NCBI GenBank assembly: GCA_029961685.1
Contig: JARWKL010000005.1
Coordinates: 11,808,164-11,872,163, forward strand
DNA length: 64,000 bases
Direction: 5' to 3'
Source of the DNA: Aristolochia californica
Lineage: Eukaryota > Streptophyta > Magnoliopsida > Piperales > Aristolochiaceae
The notes under the pieces were generated by a model that was given only the letters and a program-made list of their open reading frames with translations, had not been told where the DNA came from and made no database searches. Shown one piece after another: positions 35,297 through 44,379 of this stretch (the first letter of the stretch is position 1; each line of letters opens with the position of its first letter). The position numbers were made by a program, and so were the translations under genes.

Positions 35297-35675
35297 TTGC
35301 CTCTGAGGCCTGAAGAAATCATGAGTCACAAGAGTGACATACTCAAAATTACCACAGTACCCTTACAGGGGTATCAAATTTTGAGCTGGTCCACATCGGT
35401 TCGTCGGTTTCTTATCACAAAAGACCTCTTTGGTCACCTCACCAACCGTGTACCACATATTGATGAAGAGGATATTTTTTATAACAAGTGGTTAAAGAAT
35501 GATACGTTGATTATTAGTTGGCTTATCAACAGTATGGAAAAACATTTCTCCAACAATGTTATCCATCTTGATACCGCTAAAAAAATTTGGGAGACGTGCT
35601 AAGCTGTATTCTAGCTCCAACAACTTACACATGCCATATGATATTCTCCAACAAATGCTTACTACTAAACAAGGA
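35297..35675 (+). pseudogene. Copia-4 gag, part before NA-ii
   Basis: Open frame starting MPLRPEEIMSHKSD with SWSTSVRRFLITKDLFGHL, HIDEEDIFYNKWLKND and LINSMEKHFSNNV, matching Copia-3 gag. A +1 shift near 35600 precedes the MLTTKQG segment at the NA-ii site. Confidence 0.85.
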
Positions 35676-36116
35676 TGTTGGAAGATAAGATCAAGCCCAA
35701 ATGACCAAGGAAGGCCCACATATGTAATATTATTATATGATGGGCCACATGACCAAGGAAGGCCCACAAGATGGGCCCAAGCCCATAAGAAGTAGGACCC
35801 ACAATGATTACCAAGAGCTAGCATCCTTGTCATATCAGTTGGAAGATCAAGAAGGACTCACAAAAGTATCTTTATCTTAGGGTCACAACCAAGAAGAGTT
35901 TTAGTTTAAGTTATATTTGTCTTTTATCAATATTGAGTTACCTAATTATGGTAGGACTTACCTTAAGTGTTAGATTTTGGGTGTAATTGGGACAAGGGTA
36001 GTTTTATAGTAATTGGACTCTACTACCTTCCTCTATTATAAACAGAGATTCATGTACACTGATTACAACAAGTTATTGATGTCAATGAAGTATTTCACTT
36101 TTCCATAAATTCAACA
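35676..36116 (+). repeat. NA-ii 5' LTR (LTR-A reference copy)
   Basis: 441 bp, TGTTGGAAGATAAG to CATAAATTCAACA. Contains repeated AAGGAAGGCCCACA phrases and a TATA-like TATTATAAA at 36034-36042. Confidence 0.95.
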
Positions 36117-36128
36117 TGGTATCAGAGC
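36117..36128 (+). other. NA-ii primer-binding site
   Basis: Exact TGGTATCAGAGC, complementary to initiator tRNA-Met, abutting the LTR. Confidence 0.93.
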
Positions 36129-36196
36129 AGGTTCTATGAGTTGATTTGGTCAACTCACGGAGGGAATGTGATCCTTTTCTCTAAGCCCTAAACCCT

Positions 36197-36560
36197 AGGT
36201 CTAGGTTCCTCCGTCATGGACTTCCAACCACAAATAATTTTAATCTTTTTTTACGGAGATGAAGTTCCTCCGTTGTGGACTCCCAACCACAAATAATTTT
36301 CATCTTTTTGACGAGGATGAAGTTCTTCCGTCATGGACTTCCAGCCACAAATAATTTTCATCTTTTTGACGGGGATGAAGTTCCTCCGTCATGGACTCCT
36401 AGCAAATAATTTTCATCTTTTTGACGGGGATGAAGTTCCTCCGTCGTGGACTCCCAACCACAAACAATTTTGATCTTTTTGACGGGGTAAAATAAAACTA
36501 TTTTTTATCTTTTATTATGTATCTTGTGGTTGGAAGTCCATGACGGAGGAACTTATGATT
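36197..36560 (+). repeat. NA-ii minisatellite, ~60 bp x 5, with one inverted copy
   Basis: Five head-to-tail copies of a unit containing TTCCTCCGTCATGGACT and CCACAAATAATTTTCATC, then a single reverse-complement copy (TTGTGGTTGGAAGTCCATG, about 36515-36550). The inverted copy could fold onto the array in RNA. Related but shorter 38-bp units lie at 45773-45945 and 48590-48690. Confidence 0.85.
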
Positions 36561-36573
36561 ACATCTATGTTAT

Positions 36574-36589
36574 CCCCCCCCCCCCCCCC
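36574..36589 (+). repeat. NA-ii poly-C tract
   Basis: 16 consecutive C. Same position as G24 (complement) in NA-iii at 45719-45742, C6 in NA-iv at 48713-48718 and G6 (complement) in NA-i at 22621-22626. Confidence 0.95.
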
Positions 36590-36610
36590 TGTAATGGCTT
36601 TTATGTCTCC

Positions 36611-36780
36611 TACCACTTGAGAGTCGTTGTCCTGTGGAGGGACACGGTGGTGGACACTTCAGAGCAATGCCGATAGACACACTACCGATAGCAGTGGAGT
36701 GTGCCCTACATCCAACATTAAGACTGGAGTATGAAGCAATGGCTTACCGACTAGGAGTGATTTTTACTCTCACTTAATGC
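36611..36780 (+). other. Conserved internal block of the NA family, copy ii
   Basis: Same order of segments as the other copies: ACTTGAGAGTCGTTGTCC, GGAGGGACACGGTGGTG, CACTTCAGAGCAATGCCGAT, GTGCCCTACATCCAACATTA, then GGAGTGATTTTTACTCTCAC. No shared frame among copies. Confidence 0.75.
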
Positions 36781-36936
36781 CGCAGGGCCTTATGGAAGAA
36801 CGCAACAACATGACGGGGAATGTTGGAAGATGAAGGCATATTGGAAGATGTGCCATTTTATACAAAAATATTTTATACATCATTTGCAGCAAGCTGGGAG
36901 TTCATGTTGTTCTCTCACCCCCAGCTTGAGGGGGAG

Positions 36937-37377
36937 TATTGGAAGATAAGATCAAACCCAAACGACCAAGGAAGGCCCACATATGTAAGATTATTATATG
37001 ATGGGCCACATGACCAAGGAAGGCTCACAAGATGGGCCCAAACCCATAAGAAGTAGGACCCACAATGATTACCAAGAGCCGGCATCCTTATCACATCAGT
37101 TGGAAGATCAAGAAGGACTCGCAAAAGAATCTTTATCTTAGGGTCATTACCGAGAAGAGTTTTAGTTTAAGTTATATTTGTCTTTTATCAATATTGAGTT
37201 ACCTAATTATGTTAGGACTTACCTTGAGTGTTAGAGTTTGGGTGTAATTTGGACAAGGGTAGTTTGATAGTAATTGGACTCTACTACCTTCATCTATTAT
37301 AAATAGAGGTTCATGTACTCTGATTACATCAAGTTATTGATGTCAATGAAGTAACTCACTTTTCCATAAATTCAACA
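36937..37377 (+). repeat. NA-ii 3' LTR
   Basis: 441 bp; the first dinucleotide is mutated to TA (TATTGGAAGAT). The end CAACA abuts the TSD. TATA CTATTATAAATAG lies at 37294-37306. Confidence 0.95.
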
Positions 37378-37382
37378 AAGGA

Positions 37383-37870
37383 GACAATATCTATGAATAT
37401 TTGGCTCACTGTAGAGGTCTTCTTCAAGAATGGAAGATAGCCCAGCATACCTCCACAAATATCTCAGTCCAAGACAAACAGAAAGAAGCCTTAGTTACTG
37501 CCATATGCCTTGCTAATATTAAACCGTATCTTGAAATTGCTTAGAGTCAACTTCTTAGTTCTTCTGCAGTTCCCACTTTTGATGATGTATGTGCCACACT
37601 TCTCCATATTCCAAATGCTTCTTCCTCTAATACTGAAGTATCATCCGCTATGTACTCTGGACGTAGGGGACCATCATCTGACCAAGGACGAGGCCGAGGC
37701 AAAAATTATAGAGGAGGACGATGAAGAGGTGGAAGGAATGGGTTTGACATAACATATGGGAAGGAATGCACTTATTGTGGGATATATGGCCATTCTAGAG
37801 AAAAATGTTATAAAGCCAATGGCAAGCCAAACAAGAATAAGACTAACCAAGCCTTAGTGAGTGATACAAA
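37383..37870 (+). pseudogene. Copia-4 gag, part after NA-ii
   Basis: Resumes GDNIYEYLAHCRGLLQEWK, then SVQDKQKEALVTAICLANI and an Arg-Gly-rich nucleocapsid. The zinc knuckle CTYCGIYGHSREKCYK (about 37768-37815) is an intact CX2CX4HX4C. One TAG near 37540 replaces a codon after YLEIA. Confidence 0.85.
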
Positions 37871-37892
37871 AGAGTATTAGTTTTTATAGAAA

Positions 37893-38351
37893 ATGAAAAC
37901 AATGATGGGTTCCTCTCCAAGTACTTCCTCAACTACCGCTGCCACCACCGCTTCAGGTATGCTATTTGCCTCCCCTTCATCCTTGATAATTGACTCAGGA
38001 GCGTCCAAGCATCTTATAGGTAACAAAATTTTATTACACTCAGTTTCTCTTAGTCTTTCATATAAATTTGTTGCCATAGCTAATGACTCACAAACTAAAG
38101 TTCAAGGAAAAGGATCCACTTTTGTTACACCATCACTTCTGCTCAACGATATCATTTTTGTTCCTACCTTCCCATTTAATGTTTCATCGGTTAGTCAGCT
38201 CAACGAACATTTTAATTGTTCTATCACCTTCTCATCGACTTCATGTGTGTTTCAGGATCTTATAAAGAAGCAAGTGATTGGTGGAGGCCGTGAACAATGG
38301 GGGGATCTACTACCTGGAAGTGGCAAAAATAATTATTGTTTCCACCAGTGA
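37893..38351 (+). pseudogene. Copia-4 protease
   Basis: 152-codon frame with LIIDSGASKHLIGN, in which the catalytic Asp-Ser-Gly is kept, and FVPTFPFNVSSVSQL. It ends before the GAG-pre-integrase, whose LWHNRLG is on another frame at about 38380. Confidence 0.85.
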
Positions 38352-38379
38352 AACTAAGACTAGGTTATGGCACATTATG

Positions 38380-39562
38380 GCACAACCGGTTGGGACTTAC
38401 GTCCACACAATCTCTTCATTATATTTTTCCTACTCTTAAAGCAAGTTCAGATTTTCATTGTGAAGTCTGTCAAATGAGTAAACATCAAAGGTCTACATAC
38501 TCACGTCATCCAGAAGTTAAAAGTGTCAATCCTTTTTCATTAATTTATACTGGTGTATGGGGACCCTTGAGCGTCTCGAATATTTCACAAGTTAAATATT
38601 TTATCACATTTATTGATGACTTCACTCGTAGCACTTGATCATTTCTATTTAAAAAGTGTTTTGAAATACCATTGATTTTCAAATCTTTTCATGCTATGGT
38701 ACTCACTCAATTTGGTCAGAAAATTAAAGCACTCCAGTCTGATAATGCCAAAGAATACACATCCAAAGACCTTGACTCCTTTTGTCAAGAAAATGACATT
38801 ATTCATCAAACATCATGTGCCTACACCCCTCAACTAAATGGTGTTGTCGGACGGAACTACCATCATATTCTTGAGGTAACTCGCGGTTTACTATATGCCA
38901 TGAAAGTTTCATACTTTTATTGGGCGCATGCAATCCTTACCACATGTTTTCTTATAAACCGGTTACCATCTTCCATTCTTGGTAATAAATCCCCTTACTC
39001 TCTATTGTTACCCAATGATAAACCTTTTTCATTGCCCTTGAAAGTCTTTGGGTGTCAATGTTTTGCCCATATTTCCTCCCCAAAACACAGTAAACTTGAT
39101 CCCAAATCTATCAAGTGTATCTTTTTAGGATACTCTCACACACAAAAGGGTTATGTTTGTTATAATCCCAATATTCAATGTGTAATTCTGTCCAGGGATG
39201 TCATATTTTTTTAAGACTCTCCATATTATTCTGACAATGCTCCTCCAAGTTTATCTTCATTACCAAGTTCTCCTCGACCGGTTGTGCCCCATGCTACAAA
39301 AGCTACTCACCCCCCAAAAACATTGGCTAACACCACACCTGTTGCGTTTACGGATACCACCGAGTTAAGTCCATCTTCTCCAGTTATTTTTGGCCCACAA
39401 TATGATACTCGTTCTATTGCCATAAGAAAAGAACCCAGATCATGCACCATGCCCTCTCCTTCTCATCCCATATCAAATTTTGTGTCTCATCATCGTCTAT
39501 CTCCTGTATGTTGTCAATTTCTCTCTACTATTTCCTCCACATCTATACCACGACCCTATTAG
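38380..39562 (+). pseudogene. Copia-4 integrase
   Basis: CEVCQMSKHQRSTYS zinc segment, then IYTGVWGPL, in which the first catalytic Asp is Gly; QSDNAKEY keeps the second Asp; NGVVGRN has Gly for the catalytic Glu. A TGA after FTRST (38637) and a TAA near 39213 also break it. C-terminal sequence continues to 39562. Confidence 0.88.
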
Positions 39563-39595
39563 GAGGCCCTCAAATATCCTGGTTGGAAGACAGCA

Positions 39596-40076
39596 ATGGA
39601 TGAAGAAATACAGGCACTTTATGAAAATCAGACATGGGCTCTAGTCCCACTTTCATCAGAGAAGAAACCCGTCAGTTGCAAATGGGTGTTTACTGTAAAA
39701 TACAATCCGGATGGGTCCGTGGCTCGGTTGAAGGCTCGCCTCATTGCTAAAGGCTATACGCAATGTTATGGCTTTGAGTATGAGGAAACCATCTCGCCAG
39801 GTACAAAAATGAACTCAATGTGTGTGTTATTATCTCTGGCAGCAGCTAACTCTTCCTGGCAGGTATATCAACTTTACATAAAGAATGTCTTTCTAAATGG
39901 GGATATCAAAGAGGAAACTTATATGCAACAACCACCTGAGTATGTGGTTGATGGGAAGTCTGTATGTCAACTAAAAAATTCTCTTTATGGTTTGTAACAG
40001 TCTCCTCGTGTATGGTTTGAAGAATTTAGCCAAACACTCATACAGGCTAGATTTCATAGATGCTCTGGAGATCACT
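39596..40076 (+). pseudogene. Copia-4 reverse transcriptase, part before Gypsy-1
   Basis: MDEEIQALYENQTWALVPL, CKWVFTVKYNPDGSVARLK and QLYIKNVFLNGDI: the catalytic Asp of the DVKNAFL motif is Tyr. A TAA follows SLYGL near 39995. Gypsy-1 inserts after RCSGDH with TSD TCACT. Confidence 0.88.
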
Positions 40077-40450
40077 TGTTATGGACTCCATAGCATCAAG
40101 AGTGGCTAACCGGAGAAGAGAATAGATGGAGTAAACTTGTATTTCAATATCTTAGGGGTTTAATTGTAATTTGAAGTTCCATAAGGGTCTAATTGTAATT
40201 ATAGAACCTTTGATGTTTTCCTTGACCTATTTAGGGCGTCAAGTGAAGTAATGAAGACAAGCATTGAGTATTAGTCTAAATGAGATCAGGTTCTCTCTCA
40301 AAAGAGGCCTAACGTGAGAGCACCTTTCAAGGCTCACGTCCTTCACCATTGGGCGTTCCAAGAACCCCAAATCCTTCCCTTCCTCATCATTCAATCTAGA
40401 AGCTAGAGGAGATCGCCGGGTGACTCGATCCATGGCTAGAGAGCCTAACA
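40077..40450 (+). repeat. Gypsy-1 5' LTR
   Basis: 374 bp, TGTTATGGACTCC to GAGAGCCTAACA. Its last 19 bases contain the gag ATG (40432). PBS-like TGGTATCAGA follows at 40454-40463 after a 3-bp gap. Confidence 0.94.
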
Positions 40451-41440
40451 ACGTGGTATCAGACAGGACCACCCTTGGTGATTCCTCTTCCCCTGCAAAA
40501 ATTCAAAATTTTGTGGAAGAGAACCGTGCTGATCTACAATCTCAAATCAATGGCCTGGAGGGCAAATTCCAGATGTTCCTGTCCCGCATGGAGGAGGGCT
40601 TTACCCAGCTTTCCGTCCAGATGGCATCCTCCTCATGCCCAGCAGATCATCTCAACCCTCATCCAACACCTCCACCTCCTCCCCTACGCCAAACACCTCC
40701 ACCTCATGGGGGCCTCAATCCAGCACCCCCTACCGTGCCAAGGTACACAAAGCTTGATTTTCCAACGTATGATGGGTCCTCCGACCCTTTAATGTGGTTA
40801 CACAAGTGTGATCATTTCTTTTCCAATCAAAGAACTCTGCCCGAAGGCAAGGTTCAATTAGCTGCCTTCCACATGCTCTATGAAGCGCTTATGTGGTTTC
40901 ATCAATTCAAAAACGAGTTTGTGGTATATGATTGGGAATTTTTCAAAGAAAATTGCATGCTAGGGTTTGGTCCTCCGCTTCGCAGCAACCCAGTTGGGAA
41001 TTTGGTCAATCTAAAACAACTTGGAACTATAGAACAATATCAGAAATTGTTCAAAGAAAAACTTGCTCGTGCAAGTCATTTGGTGCGGCCTGAACTTTAT
41101 GTCAATTTGTTCACGGCTGGCCTGGTAGAACCCCTTCGCCTAGAAGTGGAATTGGAAGCCCCCACTTCCCTAGCCCACGCCATGAATTTGGCAAGAGCAT
41201 TGGACAACAAATAGCACATCTTCCGAGAGTCATTAACCAAACGTCCCCCTTGGCCACCTCGCCCACAACCCCATGGTCCTTATTCCACTAACCCAAGGCC
41301 TCAACCCAACAACCCCTCTCCACCACCACCACCAGCCTTTACACCCCCACCGGAATTTATCAAACGTCTCACAAAAGCAAAAATTGATCAAAGAAGGGCT
41401 CAGGGCCTATGTTTCAATTGTGATGAAAAATATGGTCACC
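40432..41440 (+). pseudogene. Gypsy-1 gag
   Basis: ATG at 40432 lies inside the LTR (MAREPNNVVSDR). The frame includes a coiled-coil-like EENRADLQSQINGLEGKF, a Pro-rich spacer, then the Retrotrans_gag core DFPTYDGSSDPLMWLHKC and MARA-type AHAMNLARALDNK. A TAG at 41213-41215 replaces Gln, after which the same frame runs through a Pro-rich linker to the zinc knuckle start CFNCDEKYG (about 41410-41436), where the deletion junction lies. The next in-frame ATG is well inside the protein, supporting the LTR start. Confidence 0.85.
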
Positions 41441-42096
41441 TGGCAGCACCATTGCACAATTTACTAAAGAAACATGCCTTTCAGTGGTCTCAGTTGGTAG
41501 ACTCCTCGTTTAACAACTTAAAACAGGCATTAGCGTCAGCACCAATTCTCCAATTGCCCAACTTTGCCGAAAATTTCATCATAGAATGCGATGCATCCGG
41601 GGGAGGGATAGGTGCAGTATTGCAGCAACAGGGACACCCCATTGCCTATTTCAGCCGCCATCTCACTCCTCACCATCACAAGTTAGCCACATACGAAAGG
41701 GAACTCACCGGTTTGGCCAAAGCCGTGTAGCATTGGAGGCCGTATCTATGGGCCAGACCTTTTGTGACCCGGACAGACCACTGTAGCCTCAAACACTTAT
41801 TGGAGCAGCGCCTTACTACATCCCCACAACAACATTGGCTCAACAAATTAATGGGATTCAATTTTCAAGTGGAATACAAACCGAGTTATCTCAACCGGGC
41901 AGCAGATGATTTGTCCCACAGAGAACTAGGGGATTCACACTTGCACGCACTGAGCCACCCCAGGTCCCCTTTGCTGGACACAATCCGTCACAATACTAGC
42001 CATCATCCAAATCTCCTTGCATTACAAGCTCAAATCGAAAACCATTCCAAGGACAAGAACTGGACACTACAGGACGGTCTCATTCTGTATAAATGA
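41437..42096 (+). pseudogene. Gypsy-1 RT connection and RNase H fused to gag
   Basis: Directly after KYG the frame continues HLAAPLHNLLKK, FQWSQLVDSSFNNLKQAL and RNase H motifs ECDASGGGIGAVLQQ, YERELTGLAKAV and TRTDHCSLK, so all main acids are kept. Stops at 41728-41730 (Gln to TAG) and 42094-42096 (Arg to TGA) interrupt an otherwise single frame. Protease and the RT palm are missing. Confidence 0.88.
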
Positions 42097-42775
42097 CGCA
42101 TATATCTTCATCCTTCGTTGGTACTCCTTCCTGCCATTATTGCCTCCTTTCATGATAGTACACATGAAGGCCAGCAGAAGACATACTTCCGCCTCAGTCG
42201 GGAGTTTTATTGGAGAGGTATGAAGCGGGTCATTGCTGAGTATGTTGCAGCGTGCCAGGTCTATCAGAGGAATAAGTCTGAATCCTTACAACCCGCTGGC
42301 TTGCTCCAGCCACTTCAACTTCCTTCTATGGGCAGATCTCTCAATGGATTTTATCAATGGTCTTCCTCCTTCTGTAGGGAAATCTGTTATTCTTGTTGTG
42401 GTCGACCGGTTCTCAAAATATGCCCACTTTATGGCCCTCAACCATCCGTATACAGCAACACAAGTCGCTCAGCTCTTCATGGATAATATTGTCCGCCTCC
42501 ATGGCCTTCCGAAGACCATCACTAGCGACCGTGATGCTATCTTCACCAGTAAATTCTGGGGGGAAATATTTAAGCTCCATGGCTCCAAGTTAGCTTTTTC
42601 TTCAGCATACCACCCTCAAACAGACAGCCAGACAGAGGTGGTTAACCGCACATTGGCGATGTATTTTCCGTGCTTTGAGGGGGACACGCCTCGACAATGG
42701 GTTCATTGGTTAGCATGGGCGGAGTATTGTTATAATACCTCATACCACACCGCACTGGGTACTACCCCTTTTTGA
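42097..42775 (+). pseudogene. Gypsy-1 integrase
   Basis: HHCC region (TYFRLSREFYWRGMKR, CQVYQRNKSE), then after a frame change near 42330 the core LSMDFINGLP, ITSDRDAIF and TEVVNRTLAMYF. Catalytic Asp, Asp and Glu are all kept. A TGA near 42775 precedes the C-terminal part. Confidence 0.88.
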
Positions 42776-43450
42776 GTTGATTATGGATGTGAACCTCTGC
42801 GCCTACTTTCTTATGAACCGGGGTCTTCTCTGGTAGCGGCATTGGACCAAGCATTAGCAGATAGAGATGCAATGCTTGCTCAAGTCCGCTTTCAGTTACA
42901 ACGTTCACAAGCCACAATGAAGCATACTTATGACAAAGGACACCGTCCCCTTTCCTTTGCACCCGGAGAATTTGTTTGGCTCAAACTTCAGCCATATCGC
43001 CAACTATCTCTTGTAGCCATCAAACGCCATAAGCTCTCTCCAAAATTTTATGGGCCATTCCAGGTCCTTCACCGTATTGGCACTGTGGCGTATCGTTTGA
43101 AATTACCACCAGACGCCAAGCTCCATGACGTCTTCCACGTCTCCCTTCTCAAGCCGTTCAAGGGAGACTCACCACTACTGCATACCCCTCTGCCTCCGCT
43201 CAAAGATGGCAGGTCCATGCCCACGCCCGCACAGATCCTTCAAGCAAGGCGAGTTAACAACGCTTGGGAAGTGCTCGTTCGGTGGACTGACGAGGAATTA
43301 ATAGAAGCCTCTTGGGAGACACTCGAGTCCTTCCAAACTCTATTCCCCACTTTCGAGCTTGAGGACAAGCTCTTTCTTCAAGAGGTGGGTGATGCTATGG
43401 ACTCCATAGCATCAAGAGTGGCTAACCGGAGAAGAGAAGAGAAGGAGTAA
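42776..43450 (+). pseudogene. Gypsy-1 integrase C-terminus and chromodomain
   Basis: GPF motif (SPKFYGPFQVLHRIG), LHDVFHVSLLKPF, then a chromodomain-like end NNAWEVLVRWTDEELIEASW and PTFELEDKLFL. The frame crosses the LTR boundary at 43393 and ends at 43450, so the last ~18 codons are LTR-encoded. In chromoviruses this domain guides insertion to heterochromatin. Confidence 0.85.
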
Positions 43451-43768
43451 ACTTGTATTTCAGTACCTTATGGGTTTAATTGTAATTTGAAGTTCCATAA
43501 GGGTCTAATTATAATTATAGAACCTTTGATGTTTTCCCTAATCTATTTAGGGCATCAAGTGATTGAATGGAAGTAAGCATTAATCAATTAGTCTAAATGA
43601 GATCAGGTACTCTCTCTAAAGAAGCCTAAGGTTGGAGCTCCTTCAAAGGCTCACGTCCCTTCATCATTGGGCGTTCCAAGAACCCCAAATCCTTCCCTTC
43701 TTCGTCATTCAATCTGGAAGCTAGAGGAGATCGCCGGGTGACTCGATCCATGGCTAGAGAGCCTAACA
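43393..43768 (+). repeat. Gypsy-1 3' LTR
   Basis: 376 bp, TGCTATGGACTCC to GAGCCTAACA, preceded by the purine tract CAAGAGGTGGGTGA. Same ends as 40077-40450. Confidence 0.93.
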
Positions 43769-44379
43769 TCACTCCGTATTTATTAAAGACACACCTAAGG
43801 GCAAGATAATTTTGGCAGCATATGTTGATGATATTATTATAATTGGTAGTGATCTCGAGGACATCCAGAAAATAAAAGAAAATAAATGTGCTAAATTGAA
43901 GACAGAGAATCTTAGACAACTCAAATATTTTCTAGGTATTGAAGTTCTACAATCCTGACATGGAATTGTATTATCTCAAAGGAAGTATGCCCTGGACCTA
44001 TAGGAGGAGATCGGAATGATGTGATGCAGACCAGTAGAAACTCCAATGGACTCAAATACAAAATTATGTGCAAGTACTGGAGAAGAGGTAGATATCGGAA
44101 AATATCTAAGATTGGTGGGAAAACTTACTCACCTCTGCATAACGAGACTAGATATTTCATATGCACTCAGTGTGGTAATTCAATATATGCACAACCCACT
44201 ACCCAGTCGTTGGCAAACACCAGAAAGGATTTTGCGATATCTCAAAAGGAGCACCAGGAAGAGGGTTTCTCTATAAAAATGATGGTCACTTCAATATTGA
44301 AGGATTCTCATATGCAGACTAGGCCAGATCCCCGGATGACAGAAAATCTACTTCGAGATATTGTATGATAGTTGGAGGG
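43769..44379 (+). pseudogene. Copia-4 RT C-terminal half and RNase H start
   Basis: Resumes SVFIKDT-like sequence after the TSD, then AAYVDDIIIIGSD (about 43818-43856), KYFLGIEVLQS, a stop, and MDSNTKLCASTGEEVDIGK. The RNase H start is degenerate and ends at MIVGG, just before LTR-B at 44380. The rest of Copia-4 does not reappear after 49429. Confidence 0.85.

Larger units (their letters stand above)
35676..37377 (+). mobile_element. NA-ii: complete 1.7-kb non-autonomous LTR element
   Basis: Two 441-bp LTRs (35676-36116, 36937-37377) flanked by TSD AAGGA at 35671-35675 and 37378-37382. PBS TGGTATCAGAGC at 36117-36128; PPT CCAGCTTGAGGGGGAG ends at 36936. The 820-bp interior has no gag or pol: it holds telomere-box-like CCCTAAACCCTA, the ~60-bp minisatellite, a C16 tract and the conserved block. 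LTRs differ at about 27 sites (about 6 percent). Removing it restores the gag frame of Copia-4. Confidence 0.96.
40077..43768 (+). mobile_element. Gypsy-1: internally deleted chromodomain Ty3/gypsy element in Copia-4 RT
   Basis: LTRs 40077-40450 and 43393-43768 start TGTTATGGACTCC / TGCTATGGACTCC and end GCCTAACA. TSD TCACT occurs at 40072-40076 and 43769-43773. The order gag, (protease and RT deleted), RNase H, integrase, chromodomain shows Ty3/gypsy type. At 3.7 kb it lacks polymerase but keeps gag, RNase H and a nearly whole integrase. Confidence 0.96.
34393..44379 (+). mobile_element. Copia-4: copia element split by NA-ii and Gypsy-1, 3' end missing
   Basis: 5' LTR ends at 34792 followed by a PBS; gag, protease, integrase and RT follow in plus orientation. 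NA-ii interrupts gag at 35676 and Gypsy-1 interrupts RT at 40077; both leave exact 5-bp TSDs, and the coding frame continues across each. The element stops inside RNase H at 44379, where LTR-B begins; the remaining RNase H, PPT and 3' LTR are not found. Same family as Copia-1. Confidence 0.92.
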
